DNA from: Plotosus lineatus
Taxonomy: Eukaryota; Chordata; Actinopteri; Siluriformes; Plotosidae
Reading direction: 5' to 3'
Length of the DNA: 64,000 nt
Assembly (NCBI GenBank): GCA_024760905.1
Contig: CM045729.1
Location: 45,641,080 to 45,705,079, forward strand
Below the pieces are notes generated by a model that saw nothing but the letters and a program-made list of their open reading frames with translations, did not search any database and was not told the DNA's origin. Positions 35,015 to 45,059 of this stretch are shown here, one piece after another. Every line of letters begins with the position of its first letter. The stretch's first letter is position 1. Made by a program: the position numbers and the translations under genes.

Positions 35015-35234
35015 TTTGGAAATGTACAGAGGAGGGATAGTGAGTATATTGGTAATAGGATGCTGTGGTTGGAACTACCAGGCAGAAGGCCGAGAGGAAG
35101 ACCAAAGAGAAGATTTATGGATGTGGTGAAGGGGAGGACATGAAGGTCGTTGGAGGCGGATGGTTTGCTGTGGCGACCCTTGAAGGGGAAAGCCGAAAGG
35201 AAAAGAAGAAGAAGAAGGTTATAGTGGAGGTCCA

Positions 35235-35702
35235 GAGCAAAACATCATAGGCATAGAACACGACTTAGATGATTATCAAACCCCCCCAAAAAGATGGGTA
35301 ATTCATAATGAAATTGAAACCAAAAAGAGGCTCTTAAACCACCATTCAGAATTGCACAGAATAAAAAACACTCAATATAAATTATGTAAGCTCAGTACCG
35401 ACAGCAAAACAGCACCAAACATTAATGGGAGCACAGAACATGAACTCATTAAACAAATAATTATACTAAAAATAATCCACTATGCCAATGAAATGAAAGC
35501 TCAGTGTTCACCTTTCCTGCTTTCACTCCAGACTGTAGTTGGGGAAAGTTGGGGACCTTATTTTAACTAAGGCCGGAGTTGATTCAGACATTAAAGGAGC
35601 CATGTGACTCTTTGAACACCAGCCACAGACACCAGTACATAGAGATATGCATCAGAATCTCTGCCTTTTTCAGTCTCGAAATCTATATATCATGATCAGT
35701 TC
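35235..35702. other. No gene recognised
   Basis: A-rich sequence between the LINE and the next SINE; no feature seen. Confidence 0.5.
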
Positions 35703-35841
35703 AGTTCATTTTCTGTAACCGCTTCATCCTAATTAGGGTCGCGGGGAGGCTGGTGCCCATCCCAGCCAACTCAGGGCGAGGGCAGAGTACACCCTGGACA
35801 GCTCGCCAGGCCATCGCAGGGCGGAAACACGCCGACGGCTT
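35703..35841 (-). mobile_element. 5'-truncated SINE with perfect 15-bp TSD
   Basis: 139 bp of SINE 3' half in antisense (its 3' end cggttacagaaaatgaact lies at the left). It is flanked by tatcatgatcagttc at 35688-35702 and 35842-35856. The tRNA head is missing, consistent with incomplete reverse transcription. Confidence 0.88.
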
Positions 35842-35917
35842 TATCATGATCAGTTCTATAAATCGTTTCTCTACAGATAGTGTTTCTTGATTTTATGATT
35901 ATTTTTAGTCAGTGTTT

Positions 35918-36062
35918 TTTCCAAAGAGGAGATTTATGGATGTGGTGAAGGAGGACATGAAGGTAGTTGCTGTAAGAGAAGATGCAGAGGATAGGGTGAA
36001 ATGGAGGCAGATGATTTGCTGTGGCGACCCCTGAAGGCAAAAGCCGAAAGGAAAAGAAGGTT
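35918..36062 (+). mobile_element. Severely 5'-truncated RTE copy with 16-bp TSD
   Basis: 145 bp from the last codons of the RTE ORF (aagaggagatttatggatgt) to the 3' end (gctgtggcgacccctgaagg, then aaaagccgaaaggaaaagaa). Flanks tttttagtcagtgttt occur at 35902-35917 and 36063-36078. Confidence 0.92.
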
Positions 36063-36078
36063 TTTTTAGTCAGTGTTT

Positions 36079-36660
36079 ATTAAAATATATTTACATCCAA
36101 AAATCATATTAGTCTTTGCACATAGTTGTGTGGGAGGCGAGTAGGTTAAAACTATTCCTTACTGAACTTGGTGTTTTATTTGTAGTGTAAGCTCCGCTTT
36201 CTCAGTTCCACCACTTGCTGTACCACACACACTGAATAAGAGCTAATCTGATTAATTATGAATGGAATGATTTTCAGGAGGGAGGATAACTTGCTTTTTT
36301 TATTTTTAAAAATGAGTAATGTGGATTGATGTATCAGTTTAAAGGCAACTGGCCTGTAGAGATGTCAAGTTTTCATCACATATTGATCAGAAGCAACTAA
36401 ATCAGTTCAGTGTATTGTCTTAGCAAACTCAGCATTATCAAATTGTTGCTTTATGACTTTGGGACTTATTGTATTCTGTGGAAATCTGAGATTTAAACCC
36501 CTTAAATGCTGTCTAAAGCCATATAACGTTCCTGCTAGTAAAACATATGGTCACAAAGTGAAAATTAAGACACTTGCTAAAATGGAACTTTTAAAATTTT
36601 GACACACTTCTGTAACACATTATGTTACAATGGTGGAAGTATATATAATATATAGTTAGG
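36079..36660. other. No gene recognised
   Basis: Unique AT-rich sequence, no feature seen. Confidence 0.5.
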
Positions 36661-36677
36661 TTCAGACCTGCATCTGT

Positions 36678-37045
36678 CAGTGGTGGTAAAAGGTGCTGAT
36701 GGGGGTTTGAGTCCCACTCTACACAAGGGTGTCACTGTCCCCCCCAGTGCAGCTAACTGTGTTATCAATAGCTGGCCATGTCTCTCACTGTCCATGGTGA
36801 GAGGTTCATGTAAAAGAACCATTGCTGACTTTCGTCAAAAGTACAGTAGCTGCATAGCCGTCAGCATGTTTCTGCCCCTTGCTAAGGGTTGTGTCAGGAA
36901 GGGCATCCGACGTAAAAACCCATACCAAATTAAACATGCAAATCATTAATATGACTTCCATGAAGATGGAGAAATATGATTGAGAAATATGATTCACTGT
37001 GGCGACCCCTGGAAAAAAGGGAACAGCCGAAAAGAAAAGAAGATA
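36678..37045 (+). mobile_element. tRNA-derived SINE with RTE body and tail
   Basis: Head cagtggtggtaaaaggtgct (A box partly deleted), B-box remnant gggtttgagtcccac, unique body, then an RTE 5'-UTR-like block (gtcaggaagggcatccgacg, taaaaaccca) and the RTE 3' end (gattcactgtggcgacccct). Direct repeats ttcagacctgcatctgt (36661-36677) and ttcagaaatgcatctgt (37046-37062) agree at 15 of 17. Confidence 0.88.
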
Positions 37046-37424
37046 TTCAGAAATGCATCTGTAGAAATACACGTGAAGTGCTGTACTGAGCTGTGGCATA
37101 CCCCTTTGCCTTATAAGTTGATGACCAATAGCTGAGCTTTTAAACAAGTTTTCTGCATCTTTGCACATTACCAAATAGAAATTCCTAGTTGTTAGCCTTA
37201 GTTTTTGCTTAATTCCCGAAATGGCTCAGATGTGACTGCAGTACTGTTGTCTGGCTTTGAGACTGAAACAGGGTAGGAGCAAGATTGTTGGTGTTACAGT
37301 GGTACCTCGCCTTATGAAATTAATCCGTTCCAGAGCTTTTTTCGTAACCTGCATTTTTCGTAAGTTGAACCGCATTTCACATGTAAAATGCGTGATTCGT
37401 TCCAAGGCTCCCAATACTACCCCC

Positions 37425-37712
37425 TTCTTCTTTTCCTTTCGGCTTTTCCCTTCAGGGGTCGCCACAGCGAATCATCCGCCTCCATCTCACCCTATCCTTT
37501 GCATCTTCTTCTCTTACACCAACGACCTTCATGTCCTCCTTCACCACATCCATGAATCGTCTTTTTGGTCTTCCTCTAGGCCTTCCTCTTCAATGCCCTC
37601 CTCACTTCACCCTTACTAATGTTTGCTACTTCCTGGTCCTCAACAGTCACCTCTTCTACTCTTTTTTTTTTTTTCCCTTATTTTCCTCATTCATCAGCTC
37701 TTCAAAGTACCT
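37425..37712 (-). mobile_element. Internally deleted RTE with 12-bp TSD
   Basis: On the minus strand, linker/RT-entry sequence (gaagagctgatgaatgagga, then ggaagtagcaaacattagta and agggtgaagtgaggagggca) jumps to the last ~150 bases of the LINE (aggaagaccaaaaagacgat to the 3' tail). The flanks aatactaccccc (37413-37424 and 37713-37724) are the target duplication. The deletion junction differs from that of 14593-14815. Confidence 0.85.
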
Positions 37713-37828
37713 AATACTACCCCCTAAACCCTTTAAAAATTATAAAAGCATACCTTTAAGAACTCCTTTGGCCATATTCCTTTCTGATATCACTCGAGCC
37801 AGTTTCTTCTCACTCGCACCGGAAATCA

Positions 37829-37874
<46 letters not shown>

Positions 37875-38245
37875 CGTGCGTATTGACCATGTCTTCTTAG
37901 CAGAGTTATAATCTTACAAATGTTTATGGAAGGTTAAAAGCCTGAGTCAAGAAATAAAGCATAAAACAACAGTAACTCTGTCCTTTACACGAAAAGCATT
38001 ATGGTGGATTCAGCTCTATATTAGGCAGTGGAAGGTAGACGCGTCATTCCTCCTAGGCAATGATGTCCAAGATGGCGCCCCTGTCCAAGATGGCGCCCCT
38101 GTCCAAGATGGCGTCAGGCGATATGAAGGACAGCTCAGTTGTTAGCCAATGGGAGGCCAGCAGGGTGGGACGTTTGAACGTCATTGATGGGAGAGCAACT
38201 CGTGCATTGTTTGAATGTTTAAACGGCGCGTTTTAATGTTTGAAT

Positions 38246-38573
38246 GTGGGGCTGGTGGTGTAGTGGTTAGGGTGCTGGGCTCATGATTGGGAGGTTGTGG
38301 GTTCGAATCCCAGTTAGACCCCCACTGTGCTAAGACCCCTGGGCAAGGTCTTAACCACAATATAAGTGTGCCTCTGTTCACCCAGCAGTATAAATGGGTA
38401 CCAGTAAAATATACTGGGAAGGTAACCTGCGATGGACTAGCGTCCCATCCAGGAGGAGTTGAACTCCTAGTCGCTTCACGCTATGGAAACCGGGGATAAG
38501 CACCGGCCTGATAAGCCACTAAGCTTAGGTGTAAAAAGCCCAACAGACTTACCTTACCTTACCTTACCTTACC
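38246..38573 (+). mobile_element. tRNA-derived SINE (third family) with intact A and B boxes
   Basis: Head with tggtgtagtggttagg (A box) and gggttcgaatcccagt (B box), a conserved body (gcgatggactagcgtcccat) shared with 57567-57879, and a tail of cttac repeats. Flanking tttaatgtttgaat occurs at 38232-38245 and 38574-38587. The body resembles the LINE-derived 3' domain of fish V-SINE-type elements (from memory). Confidence 0.87.
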
Positions 38574-38952
38574 TTTAATGTTTGAATAGCGTGTTTGAAT
38601 TTTTAAGATGGTCCTTTCGTAACGTGAACTTGTTTCGTATCCTGAGACAAATTTTTTTTAGGAAAATGCTTTTTGTAACCTGAATTTTTCTTTGGTGAGA
38701 CTTCATAAGGTGTGGTACCACTGTATTTATATAAAATGTCTAGCACTTGTTTTACCTTTTCAGTGCATTTATTAAAAGCTCTTTCAGGCAAAGCACAAGC
38801 TTAAGAATATACACCTCAATACATGTGGGATAGCGGTCAACACGATTGTCTCACAGCAAGAAAGTCCTGGGTTCGAGTCCCAGGCTCACCAACTACACTT
38901 CTGTTTGATGTTTGCATGCTATTCCTGTTCTTATGTGTGTTTCATCCAAGTA

Positions 38953-39731
38953 CAGTAAAACCTCCGCTGACGAACGCTTAAGCTCACGAACTTTTCGCCT
39001 CAAGAACATTAAATTCGCGAGCATATAGTCTCTGCTGACGAACTAGTTTTCGGCGGACGAACCAAACCACGCGGTCGAACAGCGCCATGATGGCGGCCAC
39101 GAGAAGCTGACGCACGCTCACGGCGTCCCATTTCGTCACCCCCTTTCTTTGAGTGTGGACGTGGTTTGTGTTTGATAGACATTTTGAGTGTACTTTTGCT
39201 ATTATGGGACCGAAAAAGACCCCACCACAGGCGGAGATCATTGAAAAACACGAACGAGGTGTGCGTTTGTGTGACTTGGCGTCCCAGTACCAGTACGCTA
39301 AGTCTACCATTGCTACCATCCTTAAGAACAAGGAAGCTATTAAGGGTGTGTGTGTGGCTAAGGGTGTTTCCAAACAGTAGGCGTTTCCAAACACTCCTTC
39401 CAAACAGTAACTCCCTCCCTCCCTCCTCCTCCCACTCCATTCCATCAAGCCATCAACTACCATCACAAAGGTAAATAAAACGACTTTATTATACAGTACA
39501 GTTTATTTCTTTAATTACAATACAATAGCACATTTATTATACATAAAATAAGGTATATTTTTGTGTAGTTTCAAGGCTTATTTAGTAGAAAATTATGTTT
39601 TATGGGGACCTGGGAACGGATTATTCTCATTTTAATGGTTTCTTATGGGAAATAAATGTTCGGAAGACGAACTTTTCGCCTTACACACACTTTCTGGGAA
39701 CCAATTATGTTCGTGAGCTGAGGTATCACTG
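38953..39731 (+). mobile_element. Tigger/pogo-like non-autonomous transposon
   Basis: Ends cagtaaaacctccgctgacg and cgtgagctgaggtatcactg between TA at 38951-38952 and 39732-39733. Same family and same internal deletion as 1620-2335. It interrupts a SINE. Confidence 0.92.
39204..39380 (+). pseudogene. Tigger-like transposase N-terminal remnant (CENP-B-type HTH)
   Basis: 58 codons beginning MGPKKTPPQAEIIEKHERG with the HTH LCDLASQYQYAKSTIATILK, ending GVSKQ then a stop. It corresponds to only the first DNA-binding unit of a pogo/Tigger transposase of several hundred residues. It differs from the 1970-2146 copy by one residue. No promoter or splice evidence. A truncated DNA-binding peptide could in principle bind element ends, but nothing here shows expression. 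Confidence 0.65.
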
Positions 39732-39835
39732 TACTCCAATTTCCTCCAACAGCCCAAAAACATGCACGTTGCCCAGAGTCCACCCTTCCCAAGACCATAG
39801 TAGGATTAAGAGGTTCTGAGAATGAGTAATTAAAT

Positions 39836-40790
39836 CTCCATAAAATGCATTCTTAAATACAGATTGCCATAATTATGTCTTGAAAGAGCAAATCTAGTTG
39901 TAAAAGCTGCTATAAAAGTGGAAATTTGGTTTAAACTGGATTGGTTTTAAAATTATTTCATTATAAAATCCTGAAAGCTCTTAAGAACTTGTGCATGTGT
40001 ATGGAGTTGCACTAATATTAATATTTATTGTTGATTTTAAATTTCCTCGAATAAATATTGGCACTATAGGTAGAAATGAAATATGATGTAGTGTTTAATA
40101 ATATTTCTCTGCTGATGCCATTGTCAACGCTTAGAGGAAAGTCTTTCTAAGACACATTTTCTACACACCATTTCTTCCCAGTGAATTGCTTTCTTCAAAA
40201 TTTGCAATACATTTAATAATAATTTCCTATATGCATCTAAAGGCAGTCAAAGATGACAGCAAAACTTGTTTCTTAAAAGCTCTAAGAGGTGTTTCATGCA
40301 GTATTTTTTTATTTTCATTTTCCATTATCAGGTCAAATATGGAAGTGGTGTCCCATTCAGGGTGTACTTTTGACCTTTCAGAATCCAGCTTTACTGTGAC
40401 ATTGACGCGAATAAAGTTGCTTTGATAGAAGGTTCAACCTAGAGAAACACATCTTTCTTTCTCAGTGTTACTGCTTTCTAAACACTGATATGGACTAAGG
40501 AATTATACAGTAACTCTAAATTAAGTAGCTGCCTGCCTTTGACAGTTTGCCATTGAAGCAAACTGTTCCAATTAGTCTTGTTATATTTGTGATGGATTAT
40601 GTTTTACCTTGAGGTTAGACAAATAACATCTTGTACAATTAATGCACTTAGCAAATGCACAGTGTAACAATATTTCTACTAATACTACTAATCCTAATAG
40701 TAAAAAGAACAACAATAATAATGATAATAACCCTTGGCAGTTTGTTCTTCTTTAATATCATGTGCTTTAACTGTCCATGTTACTGTTTTA
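39836..40790. other. No gene recognised
   Basis: Unique AT-rich sequence with no supported exon or repeat. Confidence 0.5.
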
Positions 40791-41104
40791 TACAGTAGGC
40801 CCTCGACATTCCCGGGGGTTCGGTTCCGAGCCTTCCGCGATAATCCGCGAGTTCTGTACCCAGAAGAAAAACCCCATGTATTATGTCACATACGCGACTG
40901 AGCAGCCGGAAGTAAAATACTATGTATCTATTACATGCACTAAAATATGCTTCTTAAACACATTTTGTTGACAGTCTTACTCATTAATACAGTATTAATT
41001 TAGTAAGATAGAGTAATGATTAAGAAAAACTTTGCAATTTTTACTCTTATTTTTATTGATGATAAAATATAAACATTATACAGCATATACTATTGTAAAG
41101 CACT

Positions 41105-41790
41105 CGTTTTAAAGTCTTTTTCAATTATTATTCCAGTACAGTACCAAAGTTAATTCTTAGAATGTTTGCGTGTGAGATTTTATGTTCTGTAGCATGTTTA
41201 ACAAATGATACCAAAAGGATGAACTTTATTACACTTCATGTCCTTTTACATTGAACTTGGAGTGACGACTTGGAGTGACGTCTCCAAGATGGCGCTGCCT
41301 AGAGGGCAACATCGCGGAGTTCTCGGAGTCAAATTGTTTCTTTGTTCGTTTTAATTTGTTTTATTTGTTTGTTCATGTTTTGCACTATGCTTGTTTATGA
41401 TTGGTCGACCCGACTACAGCTATGAGCAGCTTCAGCTTCGAGCAACTAAGCACGCGGCACCTGGGCTTGTTAGCCGGGGTGCGGCTAGCAGAGCTAATAT
41501 GCTATGGGAACTCCATGCTAATCGCACCCCGGCTAACAATAAGCCCAGGCGAAGTTCTCAGAGGCTTGGTTAGCACTTCCGGCTATACTACTTGAAAATG
41601 TTCCGTCCCTGAGAAACAAGATGGACGAGCTTTATGCTCAGATTGCAGCACGGAGGGATCTACAGGACTGTGTTTCTGTGAAACATGGCTCAAGGAGAGT
41701 ACAGCCGATGAGGCGATTGCACCAGCCGGCTACACGGCCTTTATCCCCTGCAATCCCAAGTGCCGGAGTCGTCGTTCGGCCCCTTCCTGC
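41105..41790 (+). mobile_element. LINE 5' end (CR1/L2/Rex1-type), direct copy
   Basis: 5' UTR with ccaagatggcgctgcctag (YY1-like AAGATGGCG) at 41282-41300, then the start of an endonuclease ORF at about 41595-41790 (LRNKMDELYAQIAARRDLQD in one frame, the ETWL motif in the next). Same orientation and sequence as 45060-46230. It ends where the inverted copy begins. Confidence 0.65.
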
Positions 41791-41794
41791 CTGG

Positions 41795-42490
41795 GCTTCT
41801 TGTTAGCTGGGGTGCGGCTCGCATTGAGCTGCCTACCATAGCATATTAGCTCTGCTAGCCACACCCCGGCTAACAAGCCCAGTTGAGCGTGCTTAGTTAT
41901 ACACACCCGAAGATACTCCGATCTTATAGCTGTAGTAGAGTCGACCGGTCGTAGACGAGCATAGTGCAAAATCTGAACAAACAAATTAAAACAAACAAAG
42001 AAACAATTTGACTCTGAGAACTCCACGACGTTGCCCTCTGGGCATCGCCATCTTGGAGACGTCGCTCCAAATTCAATGTAAAAGAACACGAAGAGTACTG
42101 TAATAAAGTTTATCCTTTTGGTATTGTTTGTTAAACATGCTTCAGAACATAAAATCTCACGCATAAACATGAACTTAGGTACTGTACTGGAATAATAATT
42201 GAAAAAGATTTTAATACAACAGTTCAGAGAAAACTGTCATTTCTCAGAAGAAAGTCTTAATTCTTCAGAAGAGACATCCAACGTTTTCTATCGTTTAGCC
42301 GGAGAAGACGCACAGTGTTTGAGTGGTATCAGAGAGCTTAACTGGTAATTAAAACACACACAAAAAAGAAGCTGATTGACAACTTGTGCATAAATAAGGA
42401 AAAGGGGGCGGGGCATCAGCTCAACCAATCAGGAGAAAGGAGGACAGCCATTGGCTGAATTTGAATCACGTGCCGGTTGCTCGGCAGTCA
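41795..42490 (-). mobile_element. LINE 5' end, inverted copy
   Basis: The minus strand repeats the 5' UTR of the neighbouring copy (atggcgatgccc, then caaattgtttctttgtttg, then tttgcactatgctcgtctac). With 41105-41790 it forms an inverted repeat with arms of about 450 bp and almost no spacer. Its 42240-42490 part matches 45060-45360 in inverse orientation. No coding part. Confidence 0.65.
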
Positions 42491-43390
42491 GCGATTATTC
42501 AAAAAGTGCCAAACGTGCCATTCAAAATTCAAACCCACCAATCAAAATTTCACACAATACCTGAGTTGCTCTCTCATTGGCGGTCTCCAACATCCCGCCC
42601 CGCTAGCCTCCCATTGGCCAGGAGGGAGCTGAATCTTCATAGTACTGCACCTATAACGCTTGTTTGTCATACGCGTGAAGGAGAGTTGAACAGGACTTTT
42701 GCTTGTTTTGAGATCATTGCGGCATTATATTTCGTTATCGCCAAAACCCCTCTACAATCGGGATGATATTGAAGCAGAAGCAGACCTTAAAGTGGAAATA
42801 CAGTGATGGAGGCGATTATTTCGGTACGATATTGAAGCATGAGCAGAGTGCTCTGTGAAACAAGACCTCCGGTCTCGCAAGGAAGCAAGTTAATATTAAA
42901 TCAGGCTCTCTGATCTTTCAAACAGTCCAAAAAAACAAAAATATCTTCCCTTTCCAAAGCGCCACCTTTGGTATAAAGTTCATGAAACTTTTTTTTTTTT
43001 TTTTTTGGTAATCCTGCTTCCATAGTTCTACTAAAAAAACATAGGTAGAGACCCAAATCATAGGTAAAACACGATCTCCTTGGTTGCAGGTTTGGCAGTT
43101 CAGATAGTAGCGATCCCCTTTGAAGGAGTAATTTTGTTGTCATATCTGCATTGCACTGGCCCAAGTCCACAACAACAAAGGTAGCAACCAAGTTGCTTGG
43201 CGGCTAAGCTTTACATAGCTAACCCTGACTAATGTAATATTGGCTAAATGTCCAACAATGTGCGGCATTGTTTGATTCATGAATGTGTATGTAATTTACT
43301 TTGTATGTAAATGTTGTTGATATTAATCTTCTGTCAGCGTCTCAAGTTGTAGGCAGGGAGGTTGGGGGTGAGTATTATGACGAAGGTGTT
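42491..43390. other. Unassigned sequence inside the composite
   Basis: Near 42555-42625 a minus-strand stretch with CCAAT motifs (reverse complement of gcctcccattggccagg) resembles the CCAAT-rich region of the cagtggtacctcac family, so a fragment of that family may be present. The remainder is not recognised. A T run is at 42990-43006. Confidence 0.35.
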
Positions 43391-43696
43391 TTATTGGTGG
43401 GACCACACCCCATTTAGTCCACAAAAATTTGATGGAACTGAAGGTTTTACACTGTGTCCAATGGCATGAAAGTGCCAGCTACAAACAAACTTACTTTCTT
43501 GGAGTATTGTGAAGTCCTGACCTTCATGGGGATGAATTGCTTTAACCAGTTTCTGCCTGTTCAGAAATGAGACCAGATCATTTGGGAAGCCATAAATACT
43601 AAGGTACAGTTGTTCTTCACAGAGCAGTGGTACTTGGATGAACGCTCTGACACTGGTGCTACGTTCCGGCTCTGTTAACTGGAAATTAATTTTCAC
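43391..43696 (-). pseudogene. THAP-domain-like fragment, degraded
   Basis: Minus-strand frame of 101 codons. Residues about 32-90 fit the THAP zinc-finger pattern: SIYGFPND (usual F-x-FP), KLVKAIHPHEGQDF (usual W-x-x-x-x-RRD), KFVCSWHF (second half of the C2CH motif, C-x-x-H) and VPSNF near the end (usual AVPTIF). The first Cys pair is not intact (only LLC before EEQ), so zinc binding is probably lost. THAP domains bind DNA in P-element-like and Harbinger-related transposases and in host THAP proteins. Its place inside a TIR-bounded region favours a transposon origin. No catalytic domain is seen. Confidence 0.5.
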
Positions 43697-45059
43697 AAGT
43701 TGAATGTTTTCCCATTCAAGAACTGGGACTATTAAAGTAGTTTTTTATATCTTTATTGGACTGGTGGTATTAATATTAGTAAGTTTATTGGGTATTTTCA
43801 GTCCACGTTACTGTCTGTAGTGGATTGCTGTTTTTTCGTTGTTTATATTAATTTGTTCTTGTACTGTTTAATGAATAAGACGAGACATTTTAGCTTTCCC
43901 TAATAATTTGATAAAGCCGTGATTAATCATATGTTCTGATGTTTAAATGTTAATCAGATGAGCTGGAACATTGTGTTTTTGTGAAGTCTGGCTCATGGTT
44001 CAACAAAGAGAAACATATTTAGTTTGTGTGTTACTCATTACTAAATTAACTGAGTAATTATGCAGCACTGTTTACTCACTCCGAAGTACGGAATGGGTCA
44101 TGCATTTCAATTTTTTTTTTTTTTTTTTGGCACCAGGTCTGGGATTCATTTACCTAAATTATAATTTGTATAGTTAGTTCAACCACAGTATAATCGTGGT
44201 GTTTAGCAAGATCATGTTTCATTTCAGTTCACGCTTTTCTGCAGTTTAAAAAACATTTTACTCCCGTAATTTTCCTCGTCTTGTTTCTAGTGGTAATTCT
44301 ACTCTGTTAAACTGCCCATTGAGTGGCACATGAAGAAATCTCGATCATTTCATAAACAGTAACCATACTTTAATGTGTATTATTACATGGCATAGTTGAA
44401 TACGCAATCCTGTTTGATTTATTCAGGGGTGGCAAACTCATGCCACAAAAGGGCCGTGTGGCAGCAAGTTTTTTTTTCCCCTCCAACCAAGCAGCAGCAC
44501 ACAGATTGACCAATATCAACTACCTGAAGACTCAAACTAGTTGATGACATGAGCCAAATCAGTTGTGCTACTGCTTGGTTGTAGCAAAACCTTCAGCCAT
44601 ACTGCTTTTTTGGCATGACTTTGTCATCCCTGGTTTATATAACGCAACTCTTTTTGTTTAACAGAATGTCACTATGTAATAACAGAACATTGTTGTTGAT
44701 CACATTGTTAGTAATAAAGCAAGTAATACAATTATAGAATCAGAAGCAATCAAATTATTTGAAAATAATTTTAAAAATTATCAATATTTCATCACTCATT
44801 TATTTAGTAAGTAGAAGTATAAAAAGTAGGATACCTTAATGCTTTGCATCAGGGTAATGCATCATTCTGTCAGAGTTTATTTCACCAATCATACCAATGA
44901 CCAGGTCACTCTACATGAACCCGTACTTAGTGTATGCAACTTAAATCCTTTCAGTGTACATCGATTAATGACCTTCAGAAATTATTCGTGACCTGCAGCT
45001 AAAATGGCTGCAACGTACACTTAAGTGAGTATTCGGTGAATAGACTATTTGTGGTTTTG
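43697..45059. other. No gene recognised apart from the MITE at 44424-44632
   Basis: AT-rich sequence inside the composite; a T run lies at about 44111-44128. Confidence 0.5.
44424..44632. mobile_element. hAT-type MITE
   Basis: Ends caggggtggcaaactcatgc and (reverse complement) cagggatgacaaagtcatgc. Internal inverted symmetry continues (ccaaccaagcagcag against ctgcttggttg). The 8-bp flanks (gatttatt, gtttatat) match only with an indel. Confidence 0.7.

Larger units (their letters stand above)
32151..35217 (+). mobile_element. Nearly full-length RTE-clade LINE with 17-bp TSD
   Basis: A 3.07-kb insertion bounded by the direct repeat gttatagtggaggtcca at 32134-32150 and 35218-35234. It has a 5' UTR, APE-type endonuclease, linker, reverse transcriptase and a short 3' end (gctgtggcgacccttgaagg, then aaagccgaaagg and a GAA-rich tail). 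There is no long poly-A, as usual for RTE. Frameshifts and stops break the ORF into at least six pieces, so this copy is inactive. Confidence 0.93.
37297..38723. mobile_element. TIR DNA transposon, cagtggtacctcac family, with two nested retroposons
   Basis: Ends cagtggtacctcgccttatg and ataaggtgtggtaccactg between TA dinucleotides (37295-37296, 38724-38725). An RTE derivative (37425-37712) and a SINE (38246-38573) sit inside. The shared TG array is at 37831-37866. Without the nested parts it is about 800 bp, like the 48113-48897 copy. Confidence 0.87.
38826..39835 (+). mobile_element. tRNA-derived SINE (second family) split by a Tigger-like element
   Basis: First part 38826-38952: gatagcggtcaacacgattg, B box gggttcgagtcccaggc, gatgtttgcatgctattcc. 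Second part 39732-39835: ctccaatttcctccaacagc, aaaaacatgcac, ending near gaatgagtaatt. The two halves join at one TA when the 779-bp Tigger-like element is removed. The B box is intact. Confidence 0.85.

Noticed and set aside
35902..36078. Direct repeats considered as a CRISPR or att-like pair, with other short direct repeats in the window
   Set aside because: They are retroposon target duplications; no spaced repeat array exists, and the DNA is vertebrate.
38246..38330. Possible tRNA gene with A and B boxes (also 49990-50053 and 59070-59140)
   Set aside because: The tRNA-like part continues into a shared SINE body with flanking target duplications, and cloverleaf pairing is incomplete.
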